Shown piece after piece: positions 7,138 through 13,914 of a stretch of DNA of 13,914 nt. The notes below the pieces were generated by a model. The model worked only from the letters and a program-made list of their open reading frames with translations, had not been told where the DNA came from and searched no databases. This DNA comes from a bacterium (GTDB lineage: Bacteria > Vulcanimicrobiota > Vulcanimicrobiia > Vulcanimicrobiales > Vulcanimicrobiaceae). Each line of letters starts with the position of its first letter. Within the stretch, counting starts at the first letter, position 1. The position numbers and the translations under genes were made by a program. Where the stretch lies: NCBI GenBank assembly GCA_021807645.1, contig JAKBCP010000006.1, forward strand, positions 1-13,914, given 5' to 3'.

Positions 7138-8000
7138 GACGATTGCAGGAAACCGTGCGCTACGGCAGCGGGGCTCATCTGCGCGGACTCGATGCGCTCG
7201 TTCATGGAGGCGACCGCCGATGTCGAGAGACGCGCGGAGAGTGCGTCGAGCGCCGCGCGCATGCGTGGGAAGCGAACGAGCGTTGCCGTTCGAACGACCG
7301 GCGCGGCGTGATATGCCGGCCAAAAATGACGATCGTCGCGAAGAACGACCAGCCCGCGGGCTGCGATCGTTCCGTCGGTAGTAAACGCGGTCGCGACGTC
7401 GGCCTTGCCGGTAAGCAACGCTTCGTATTTTAGTGCGATATCGTACGTTCGAATGGATTGAAAATGGAAGCCCCCATAATAGCGCTGTAACCCCGGTAAA
7501 CCATCGGGGCGGGCGAGAAACTCTTGAATGGTGGCGAGGCGAAGCTGCGGCGCAAGGCGCGAACATTCGGTGAGCGTCGTGAGGTTGAGGCGTCGAGATA
7601 TCTCCCGCGTTGTTGCGAGCGCCTGCGAATCGTTCATCGGTGCCGGGGCGAGCCACGTCGCATGAAAGCGCGCTTCGAATGTCGCTCGCAGAAGTTTTAG
7701 AATCGCCTCGCCGTCTCGCATCGGCGCGTGGTGTAGGACGTCGATGAGTGCGGTGCCGGTATATTCGGGATAACAATCGATGTCGCCGCGTGTCAGCGCC
7801 GCAAGCGCGATTTGCGTGGATCCGAGATCGAAGCGACGTTCGACGGCGATGCCGAGATTTTCGAGTGTTTGAGCGTAGAGTTCGGCGAGGAGAATCGACT
7901 CTGCGAAATTTTTCGAACCGATGCGAATCGCTCGTGATGGCGCGCAGCGCACGAGTGCGAAGGCTCCACCGATCGTTGCCAGTGCAGTGCTGCGTCGCAT
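7134..8000 (-). CDS. QAT-family substrate-binding protein (OpuAC/ProX type)
   Basis: A 288-aa periplasmic or membrane-tethered binding protein for a quaternary-ammonium-type solute. After a short hydrophobic leader (MRRSTALATIGGAFALVRC) come hallmark segments of the OpuAC family: IRIGSKNFAES (25-35), YPEYTGTAL (77-85), AFTTDGTI (205-212) and HFWPAYHAAPVVR (225-237). Aromatic residues in these segments could supply the cation-pi cage that holds trimethylammonium groups. Cys19 is preceded by LVR, a poor lipobox, so lipid anchoring is doubtful. ATG 8000 is preferred over ATG 8009: GGAGG (8011-8015) lies about 10 nt upstream of it but only 1 nt from the other, and it forms a TAATG overlap with the permease stop. 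The ligand could be glycine betaine, choline, ergothioneine or hercynine. Confidence 0.9.
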   Translation of the reverse strand: MRRSTALATIGGAFALVRCAPSRAIRIGSKNFAESILLAELYAQTLENLGIAVERRFDLGSTQIALAALTRGDIDCYPEYTGTALIDVLHHAPMRDGEAILKLLRATFEARFHATWLAPAPMNDSQALATTREISRRLNLTTLTECSRLAPQLRLATIQEFLARPDGLPGLQRYYGGFHFQSIRTYDIALKYEALLTGKADVATAFTTDGTIAARGLVVLRDDRHFWPAYHAAPVVRTATLVRFPRMRAALDALSARLSTSAVASMNERIESAQMSPAAVAHGFLQSS

Positions 8001-8599
8001 TACGTCCATACCTCCGCGCCGCGCACGAGCAGCGCGAGCAGGGCGTCGACGGCGATGGCGAGCGCGGCGACGGTTGCGGCAGCAAGCAGCAACAGCGTCT
8101 CGTTCCCGGTCTGCAGACCGCGCACGATCCCGTCCCCAAGCCCGCCGCCGCCGATAAACGTTGCCAGCGTTGCGCTGGCGATACATTCGACCGCCGCGGT
8201 GCGAAGCCCGGCGAGTGCAAGCGGCGCCGTCGCCGGTACCTCGATGCGGAAAAAACGGGTACGGCTGCCGAGGCCGAGCGCATCGACGATCTCGCGCTGC
8301 GCTGCGGAGAGCGAGCGCATCCCGGCATCAACGGAGATGGCGATGGGGGGCAGGGCGAGCAACGCCAGTGCGACGATTGCGGGCAGACGCCCGACGCCGA
8401 GCCAGGGAAGCAGCAGAGCAAGCACGGCGATCGTCGGCAGGCTGCGCGCGATGCCGACCCCGCCGAGCGTCGCGGAGCGTACGAAGCGTGTTTTTGCCGT
8501 CAGCAGAGCGAGCGGCACCCCCACCGCGATGGCTATTGCAAGCGCCGCTCCGGCGATCTCGAGATGCGTGCCGGTCTCTACGAGCAAATCGGTGAGCAT
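8000..8599 (-). CDS. QAT-family ABC transporter permease (first permease)
   Basis: A 199-aa permease, first gene of the importer operon, homologous to the permease at 5747-6340. Roughly five to six helices are visible. The EAA loop lies at about 97-133 (LSAAQREIVDALGLGSRTRF, then PLALAGLRT), followed by IGGGGLGDGI (149-158). Its TAA stop shares a base with the ATG of the binding-protein gene. ATG 8599 has no clear Shine-Dalgarno, and only 44 bp separate it from the ppk1 start on the other strand, so the operon promoter must sit in that gap or inside ppk1. Two distinct permeases plus separate binding and ATPase subunits match OpuC/YehZYXW organisation rather than the fused EgtU or OpuF proteins. 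Confidence 0.88.
   Translation of the reverse strand: MLTDLLVETGTHLEIAGAALAIAIAVGVPLALLTAKTRFVRSATLGGVGIARSLPTIAVLALLLPWLGVGRLPAIVALALLALPPIAISVDAGMRSLSAAQREIVDALGLGSRTRFFRIEVPATAPLALAGLRTAAVECIASATLATFIGGGGLGDGIVRGLQTGNETLLLLAAATVAALAIAVDALLALLVRGAEVWT
8010..8015 (-). promoter_or_regulatory. Shine-Dalgarno GGAGGT deciding the binding-protein start
   Basis: GGAGGT on the minus strand sits inside the last codons of the upstream permease gene. It abuts ATG 8009 but is suitably spaced from ATG 8000, so translation most likely begins at 8000 by reinitiation or coupling with the permease stop. Confidence 0.65.
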
Positions 8600-8643
8600 T
8601 GCGGCTAGAGTTTCGCTCGCGCTCGGCGAATCCCGCGAGAACG

Positions 8644-10752
8644 ATGCTCCAGCGATTCGAAGCCGCGATTCCGCCGCAAAACGCGGAACGGGGCGATGCC
8701 GAGCTTTTTTTCAGCCGCGAGCTTTCGTGGCTGGCCTTTAACGATCGCGTCCTCGAAGAGGCGCTCGATCCGAAGATTCCGCTACTGGAACGGCTGAAGT
8801 TCGTCTCGATTTTCGGTACGAACCTCGATGAATTTTTTATGATCCGCGTCGCCGCGATCAAACAGCAGATCGCCGCCGGCGTGACCACCCGCTCCGACGA
8901 CGGACGCCTCCCGGCCGAGCATTTTGCAGCGATCTCCGAGTATATTCGCGAGACGTTGCCGCGGCAGATGAAGGTCTTGCGAGACGACATCTTGCCCGCG
9001 ATAGCCGAAAAAGGCGTGCGAATTCTGAGCGTCACCGATCTCGACGAAGAGCGCGCGCGCACGGTCGAGCACGTCTTCGACGAGCGCGTCTTTCCCGTCC
9101 TCACGCCGCTGGCCGTCGATAGCGGGCATCCGTTCCCGTACATCTCGAACCTATCGCTCTCGTTGGCGGTCGAACTCGAGGAGGTCACGCCCGAAGGGAT
9201 CGACGTGCATTTCGCTCGCGTGAAGATCCCCCCGACGTTACCTCGGTTTATCGAGATTTCGGAGAGCGCTCCGGGAGCGCGGAGTTTCGTGCTCATCGAA
9301 GACGCGATCGCCCACCATCTCGACGCGCTTTTCCCCGGCATGGCCGTCCGCGCATCGTATCTGTTCCGCGTAACGCGCGACGCCGATCTCGATTTGCAAG
9401 AGGACGAAGCCGACGACTTACTGCAAGCGATCGAATCGGAGTTGCAAAAACGGCGATTCGGCGAACCCGTCCGTCTGGAAGTCGAACGAGGTATCCCCGA
9501 GAACCTGCGGGCTTTTCTGCTCGACGCACTCGATCTTCGCGAAGAGGATTGCTACGATATCGACGGTTTGATGGGACTGAGCGATCTCATGTTGCTCTAC
9601 CGGCAGGCCGGACACGACGAGTTGCGGGATCGGCCCTTTACGCCGGCGATTCCCGTGCGTTTACGCGGAGTCAGCGATATATTCGCTGCAATCCGCGAAG
9701 GCGACATTTTGTTGCACCATCCGTACGATTCGTTCGATCCGGTCGTACAGTTCGTGCAGGCCGCGGCGAACGACGACCGCGTGTTGGCAATCAAAGCAAC
9801 GCTCTATCGAACGTCGGGAAGCGACTCGCCGATCGTGCGCGCACTGTTGGAAGCGGCGGAGAACGAAAAACAGGTCGCCGTGGTCATCGAGCTAAAGGCG
9901 CGTTTCGACGAAGAAAACAATATCGAATGGGCGCGTCGGCTGGAGCGCGCCGGCGTTCACGTCGTGTATGGTTTTCCGGGTTTGAAAGTGCACGCGAAGG
10001 CGTTGTTGGTCGTGCGCGAGGATGAGGACGGCATACGGCGCTACATGCATTTCGGAACCGGGAACTACAACGAAAAAAGTGCGCGACTCTATACGGATTT
10101 CAGTCTCTTCACGGCGCGGGCGCGTCTGGGGGGCGACCTCGCGCAGATGTTTAACGCGCTCACGGGATTTGCGAAAGTTACCGACTACGACGAATTGCTC
10201 GTCGCTCCGGTTACGTTGCGTCGGGAGATCCTCGCCGCGATCGATCGCGAGACCGAGCACGCGGAGGCGGGGCGGCCGTGCGGGATACGCGCCAAACTCA
10301 ATGCGCTCACGGACAAAGAGGTGGTTCGCGCCCTCTATCGTGCCTCGCAGGTAGGCGTGCCGATAGATCTCCTGGTGCGCGGAATGTGTACGCTGCGGCC
10401 GGGCGTTCCGGGTCTCAGCGAGAGCATACGCGTGCGCTCGATCGTCGGGCGTTTCCTCGAACATTCGCGCCTCTTCTCGTTTGCCGACGGGGGCGACCGG
10501 AAGCTCTTTATCGGTAGCGCGGACTGGATGGGGCGCAACCTCGACCGTCGGGTCGAACTCGCCGTCCCGATCGAGGACCGCGAGATGGCCGAGGATCTCG
10601 ATCGGCTGCTGGCCACCCTCCTCTTCGCCGATACGCAACAATCGCGGGAGTTACTTCCCGACGGAACCTACCGACGGCTGGCGCTCCGCCAGGGTGGCGG
10701 GATCGATGCCCAAGCGGAGCTGCTCCGGCGACGCGAGCGCTTGCTTTCTTAA
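8644..10752 (+). CDS. ppk1: Polyphosphate kinase 1
   Basis: A 702-aa cytoplasmic enzyme that reversibly polymerises the gamma-phosphate of ATP into inorganic polyphosphate. The N domain opens with FFSRELSWLAFNDRVLEEA (22-40), followed by NLDEFFMIR. In the catalytic C1 domain, His450 in GLKVHAKALL corresponds to the autophosphorylated His435 of the E. coli enzyme. His469 in MHFGTGNYNEKSARLYTDFS corresponds to His454, with the same 19-residue spacing. The C2 domain has LLVRGMCTLRPG and SADWMGRNLDRRVE. Length is normal and no domain is missing. ATG 8644 has a weak CGAGA upstream and yields the family N-terminus. No ppx exopolyphosphatase lies nearby. It diverges from the ABC operon and is followed by the TonB receptor leader. 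Confidence 0.96.
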   Translation: MLQRFEAAIPPQNAERGDAELFFSRELSWLAFNDRVLEEALDPKIPLLERLKFVSIFGTNLDEFFMIRVAAIKQQIAAGVTTRSDDGRLPAEHFAAISEYIRETLPRQMKVLRDDILPAIAEKGVRILSVTDLDEERARTVEHVFDERVFPVLTPLAVDSGHPFPYISNLSLSLAVELEEVTPEGIDVHFARVKIPPTLPRFIEISESAPGARSFVLIEDAIAHHLDALFPGMAVRASYLFRVTRDADLDLQEDEADDLLQAIESELQKRRFGEPVRLEVERGIPENLRAFLLDALDLREEDCYDIDGLMGLSDLMLLYRQAGHDELRDRPFTPAIPVRLRGVSDIFAAIREGDILLHHPYDSFDPVVQFVQAAANDDRVLAIKATLYRTSGSDSPIVRALLEAAENEKQVAVVIELKARFDEENNIEWARRLERAGVHVVYGFPGLKVHAKALLVVREDEDGIRRYMHFGTGNYNEKSARLYTDFSLFTARARLGGDLAQMFNALTGFAKVTDYDELLVAPVTLRREILAAIDRETEHAEAGRPCGIRAKLNALTDKEVVRALYRASQVGVPIDLLVRGMCTLRPGVPGLSESIRVRSIVGRFLEHSRLFSFADGGDRKLFIGSADWMGRNLDRRVELAVPIEDREMAEDLDRLLATLLFADTQQSRELLPDGTYRRLALRQGGGIDAQAELLRRRERLLS

Positions 10753-10852
10753 TCTCCTCCTAATCTTTTCAGGGTAAACTCAGCAGAGTTCGGGGGCGTG
10801 TGCCGCATGGCGGCACGACCTTGGATTTCTCGTTTCTCACAGGAGGTTTGCT
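10753..10852 (+). promoter_or_regulatory. Leader of the TonB receptor with two hairpins
   Basis: This 100-bp gap follows ppk1. It contains two small perfect stems: 10777-10790 (AACTC, loop AGCA, GAGTT) and 10800-10816 (GTGCCGC, loop ATG, GCGGCAC). Neither has a U-tract directly after it, so neither is a good terminator. CCTCCT at 10756-10761 is complementary to the receptor's AGGAGG (10841-10846) and could mask it in a read-through transcript. No clear -35/-10 pair is seen and no known riboswitch class is recognised. Confidence 0.4.
10841..10846 (+). promoter_or_regulatory. Shine-Dalgarno AGGAGG of the TonB receptor
   Basis: A perfect anti-16S match lies six bases before CTG 10853. It decides the start, because the next candidate, GTG 10985, has no Shine-Dalgarno and would cut off the signal peptide. 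Confidence 0.8.
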
Positions 10853-13717
10853 CTGAGTACATTCACTCGACTCCTGCTCGCCGCGGCAATCGCCGCGCTC
10901 GCCGTTGGACCCGTCAGCGCGGCAACGGTTCGGAGCGCGTCGCATCGCTTCGTCGCACAGGCTGAATCTCAAAGCGCCGGATCGGTGAGCGGTTCGCTCC
11001 ACGATGTCTCCGGTGCTCCGGTTGCGGGGGCGACGATCGCCGTCCGCGGCCCAAAGAGTTATTACGCCCTCTCCGACGCGAAGGGCAATTTCACTATCTC
11101 CGGCATCGCGCCGGGCGTGTACGAAATTATCGTCACAAAACCCGGTTATCAGACGGCGACCGACACCGACTATACGGTCGTTGCCGGGCAGAGCCAGAGC
11201 GTCGTCGTGACGATGCATGCGGCGACGTTTTCGTCGCTGCGGACGATCGCCACGGTGCGCGCCGTCGGCCGCGGTACGTTTAACACGACGCCGGCCGCAG
11301 TCAACGTCGTTTCCGCGGCGACCTACGAAAATCAAGGCGCCGTTCAGGTGACGCGCGTGCTCAGCCAAGTGCCGGGCGTGCAGATATCCTTCCCGTCGAG
11401 CAGCGCGAATGCTGCCGTTCCCGGCTCGATCACGGTGCCCGATATTCGCGGTGCCGGTTCGTTCGAGACCGCGACGCTCATCGACGGGCACCCGCTCTCG
11501 GTGGGAACCTACGGCGACTACGTCACTACGTTCCTCAATGCGTATATGTTCTCGAACACCGAAGTCGTGAAGGGGCCCGGCGCTACCGTTCCGGTCAACT
11601 ACGCGATCGGCGGTACGTTGAACTTCCGCACGAAAGACCCAACGTTTAAACCAACGCCTGATATCGATCTCGGCGTTACCAATCACGGCGGCACGTTCTC
11701 GAATTTCGGATTCTCCGATACCGTGAGTCGCCTTGGTTTGGTCTTCGACGTCGCAACGGTCGACGATCCTTCCGTGCTCAACAACCAGCAAGTCTATTAC
11801 GATCCTTCCGGCGCGGTAGATACCGGGCTTGGAAAATCGCTTAACGGATTCAATGGGGCGAGCACCTATACGACGATCCCCGGAACGTCGTCGAGCATTC
11901 AGACGATCTACCCGCTCGTCGCTTGTTGTTATAACGTGCAGGGACAGTACACGCAGACCGCCGAGCTCGTGAAGTTTCGCTATAAACTCTCCGACGCAAC
12001 GACGGCTACGGTGAGCTATCTCGGCTCGCAGACCTTTGCCGATCAAAACGGCAACACCGGAAACCTCACGCTCGGAACGTTCTCGCCGCTTGCCGGATAT
12101 ACCGGAAGCCTCGCGGCAGGCGGTCTCGGTGTGAATTACCTGCATACCGGCGGCACCGACCAGGAGATCAACAACGAACCGATTTTCCAAGGTGAAGTTC
12201 GCTCGACGCTCGGCCGCGATACGGTCCTTGCGCGCTACTATCACGCCTCGATTCTGCGTCAGGTTACCGAAGGTAACCCCAACGGGACGCCGAGTTTAGT
12301 GACGCAGACGCTCTATGGCTCTTCTTGCCCCGGGAAAATTACCGCTAACGTTTGCTCGGCAGCGCCGGTTTTCTACAACGGCACGCCGGTGACCCTTGGG
12401 GTGAAAAGTACCTATCTGCAGACCGAGCAAGACGCCCTCTCGGGTATCTCCTTCCTCTACATCCACCCGATCGGCAGCAACACGCTGAGCTTCGGGGTCG
12501 ACCAGACCGTTTCGACGACGACCTCATACTCGAAGAGCTCGTTTACCAGCGTTAATCTCCCGACCGGATCGGCGCAGAAGTTCACGACGTTTACGTTGCG
12601 CGGCCACTTCCGCATCAATGCGAAACTGAGCGGTTACGCGACGCTCTACGAGAACCTCTACAACAGCACGTACCCGGTCTCGTGTCCGTTCTCGTTCGGC
12701 TTCTCGAACTGCGCGATCGATGGATCGAACGTGACGTTTGGTTCGACGACCAACTCGCACTTCGACGATCGCTTCGCGCTGACGTATCGCCCCAATTCCA
12801 ATACGGCAGTCCGTCTCTCGATCGGCTCGGCGATCGCGCCGCCATATCTCCTGTTACTCAGCCAGATCGCCAGCCCGACGGCGAGCTACAGCTCCTCGAC
12901 CGGCGTCGCGACCTTGAAGGCCAATAACGGCGGCATCAAGCCTGAGACGGCCTACGGGTTCGATCTCGGCGCGAGCTTCCGCATGCCGAAGGCCGATTCG
13001 GTAGCAACAGTCGATCTCTATCAAACGAACTTGTTTAACAAGTTCTTCGGCCAGACGTACCCGAGCCCGTACACCTGTGCGAGCCCGCAGGTACAGTGCG
13101 GCCCCGGCGCCCCCGCAAACGCGCCGGTCTTCTATCAATCGAACGTGAACCTCAGTAATGCGCGTTTCCAGGGAATCGAAATCGGGTTACGGAGCCTTCC
13201 CCACGTCGGACTCGGCTACGAACTCGAAGGCGACCTGTCGCGTGGTTACGTGTACAATTTGCCCCAATACTTCTACTGCTCGACCCCGGGACCGAATTGC
13301 ACGCAGAACCAAAACCTCAACGTCATCGCCAACCAGAACTTCAATGGCGGCGGCATCGGGTACGGCAGCACGATCGGTTCGATGAACACGCGCTTGCCGT
13401 ACGCGCAGGCGAATCTCGAACTCAACTACCGTTCAAAAGGCGGCCTCTATGCCGCCCTCGGCGATACGCTCTACGGGAACAACAACTCGTTGAACCGTCC
13501 GCCGTTCGGAATCGGCTACATGACCGTGCGCGTTCCCATTAACAAACGCTTCGACTTCCAGATCTCCGGGGATAACATCTTCAACGCCTACAACGGTCTC
13601 TTCCCGGTCTACGGAGGCGGCGTTCCCGTGCCGCTCGTCAACGGCTCGCAAGCGGCGACCGTCGGCAACGTGCTCGGGCCGGCAACCTATCGCTTCATTC
13701 TCTCGACCAAGTTCTAA
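10853..13717 (+). CDS. TonB-dependent receptor with CarboxypepD_reg-like N-domain (CTG start)
   Basis: A 954-aa outer-membrane receptor, expected to import a large or scarce ligand using TonB energy. From CTG 10853 the first residues are a classical signal peptide (MSTFTRLLLAAAIAALAVG, cleavage near VSA-AT at 23). A carboxypeptidase-regulatory-like beta-sandwich follows (about 43-124; GAPVAGATIAVRG, DAKGNFTISGIAPGVYEI). Next is the plug (about 145-260; VTRVLSQVPGVQI, DIRGAGSFETATLIDG, VVKGPGA), then a beta-barrel ending in the terminal aromatic of YRFILSTKF. No in-frame ATG, GTG or TTG exists between the upstream stop (10775) and GTG 10985. Ten cysteines form five close pairs in the barrel region: 358/359, 492/501, 611/620, 742/749 and 809/816. 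Ligand unknown; no TonB box is assigned with confidence. A strong terminator follows. Confidence 0.9.
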   Translation: MSTFTRLLLAAAIAALAVGPVSAATVRSASHRFVAQAESQSAGSVSGSLHDVSGAPVAGATIAVRGPKSYYALSDAKGNFTISGIAPGVYEIIVTKPGYQTATDTDYTVVAGQSQSVVVTMHAATFSSLRTIATVRAVGRGTFNTTPAAVNVVSAATYENQGAVQVTRVLSQVPGVQISFPSSSANAAVPGSITVPDIRGAGSFETATLIDGHPLSVGTYGDYVTTFLNAYMFSNTEVVKGPGATVPVNYAIGGTLNFRTKDPTFKPTPDIDLGVTNHGGTFSNFGFSDTVSRLGLVFDVATVDDPSVLNNQQVYYDPSGAVDTGLGKSLNGFNGASTYTTIPGTSSSIQTIYPLVACCYNVQGQYTQTAELVKFRYKLSDATTATVSYLGSQTFADQNGNTGNLTLGTFSPLAGYTGSLAAGGLGVNYLHTGGTDQEINNEPIFQGEVRSTLGRDTVLARYYHASILRQVTEGNPNGTPSLVTQTLYGSSCPGKITANVCSAAPVFYNGTPVTLGVKSTYLQTEQDALSGISFLYIHPIGSNTLSFGVDQTVSTTTSYSKSSFTSVNLPTGSAQKFTTFTLRGHFRINAKLSGYATLYENLYNSTYPVSCPFSFGFSNCAIDGSNVTFGSTTNSHFDDRFALTYRPNSNTAVRLSIGSAIAPPYLLLLSQIASPTASYSSSTGVATLKANNGGIKPETAYGFDLGASFRMPKADSVATVDLYQTNLFNKFFGQTYPSPYTCASPQVQCGPGAPANAPVFYQSNVNLSNARFQGIEIGLRSLPHVGLGYELEGDLSRGYVYNLPQYFYCSTPGPNCTQNQNLNVIANQNFNGGGIGYGSTIGSMNTRLPYAQANLELNYRSKGGLYAALGDTLYGNNNSLNRPPFGIGYMTVRVPINKRFDFQISGDNIFNAYNGLFPVYGGGVPVPLVNGSQAATVGNVLGPATYRFILSTKF

Positions 13718-13750
13718 ATCGAAGCGGTATCGGCGCGCGGCGCCGATCGT

Positions 13751-13789
13751 AAAGGGCTGGGCCTGCATCTGCAGGCCCAGCCCTTTTTT
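13751..13789 (+). terminator. Strong intrinsic terminator after the TonB receptor
   Basis: A perfect 17-bp inverted repeat (AAAGGGCTGGGCCTGCA at 13751-13767 with its complement at 13770-13786) ends in a run of six T bases. The TC between the arms implies a functional loop of about four bases. The A tract on the other side means it could also act on transcription coming from the right. It lies 33 bases after the receptor stop codon. Confidence 0.93.
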
Positions 13790-13790
13790 A

Positions 13791-13914
13791 CTATGTCGCG
13801 CATGGGTTTCTTACGTCGCGCATAGAGTTCTTACGTCGCGCATAGAGTTCTTACGTCGCGCATAGAGTTCTTACGTCGCGCATAGAGTTCTTACGTCGCG
13901 CATGGGGTTGTCAC
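13791..13914. repeat. 20-bp tandem array running off the window end
   Basis: Six units start at 13791, 13811, 13831, 13851, 13871 and 13891. The four central ones are identical: ttacgtcgcgcatagagttc. The first (ctatgtcgcgcatgggtttc) and last (catggggttg) carry edge variants. The array begins directly after the receptor terminator and is cut by the window edge. No interspersed spacers are present and no coding role is evident. Confidence 0.92.

Noticed and set aside
8007..8009. ATG at 8009 as the start of the binding protein
   Set aside because: The GGAGG lies only one base upstream, too close for initiation; ATG 8000 is better spaced and forms a TAATG junction.
10800..10816. ppk1 terminator at the GTGCCGC/GCGGCAC hairpin
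   Set aside because: The stem is followed by gaccttgg rather than a T-run, so intrinsic termination is not supported.
10985..10987. GTG as the start of the TonB receptor
   Set aside because: It has no Shine-Dalgarno and would remove the signal peptide an outer-membrane protein needs. The CTG at 10853 has a perfect ribosome site and a complete signal peptide.
10769..12244. 491-codon antisense ORF opposite the TonB receptor
   Set aside because: The receptor is strongly supported by domain order and signal peptide. The antisense protein is Arg/Asp/Val-rich without family motifs, typical of an antisense shadow in high-GC DNA.

Overview
The window comes from a high-GC, diderm (Gram-negative type) bacterium. 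An outer-membrane TonB-dependent receptor with a signal peptide, a probable lipoprotein lytic transglycosylase and a periplasmic-type solute-binding protein all point to an outer membrane. The mix of an MGDG-synthase-like glycosyltransferase, EgtD and a carboxypeptidase-regulatory-domain TonB receptor would fit an under-studied soil lineage such as Eremiobacterota/WPS-2. That placement is only an impression; no rRNA or marker gene is present to fix it.

Layout, left to right. (1) 2-211, the C-terminal end of a short-chain dehydrogenase (+). (2) 251-676, a non-coding repeat island between two converging genes: two REP-like hairpin elements face each other, each extended outwards by a tandem array (31 bp on the left, 24 bp on the right). 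(3) 701-2435, a two-gene lipid operon on the minus strand: a small di-iron fatty-acid-hydroxylase-type membrane protein, then an MGDG-synthase-like glycosyltransferase. (4) 2417-3151, a lytic transglycosylase (+) whose coding start overlaps the hydroxylase start head-to-head by 19 bp. (5) 3332-5727, an APC amino-acid permease and EgtD (histidine Nalpha-methyltransferase, first step of ergothioneine synthesis), coupled through a 4-nt ATGA overlap. (6) 5747-8599, a minus-strand four-gene ABC importer of the quaternary-ammonium (OpuC/Yeh-like) class. Its gene order is permease, binding protein, ATPase, permease, and every junction overlaps by 1-4 nt. It ends 19 bp from egtD, tail to tail. (7) 8644-10752, polyphosphate kinase ppk1 (+), diverging from the ABC operon across only 44 bp. 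(8) 10853-13717, a TonB-dependent receptor that appears to start at CTG behind a perfect AGGAGG Shine-Dalgarno, closed by a strong terminator at 13751-13789. (9) 13791-13914, a 20-bp tandem array running off the window end.

The functional themes are envelope lipids and wall (hydroxylase, glycosyltransferase, transglycosylase), small-molecule stress protection (EgtD beside an amino-acid permease and a trimethylammonium-type importer), polyphosphate storage, and outer-membrane uptake. The most interesting leads are three. The first is the mirror-image repeat island, with a compensatory base change in its hairpin. The second is the CTG-initiated receptor with ten cysteines arranged as five close pairs. 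The third is the EgtD/importer neighbourhood, where the importer could carry ergothioneine, hercynine or another betaine.
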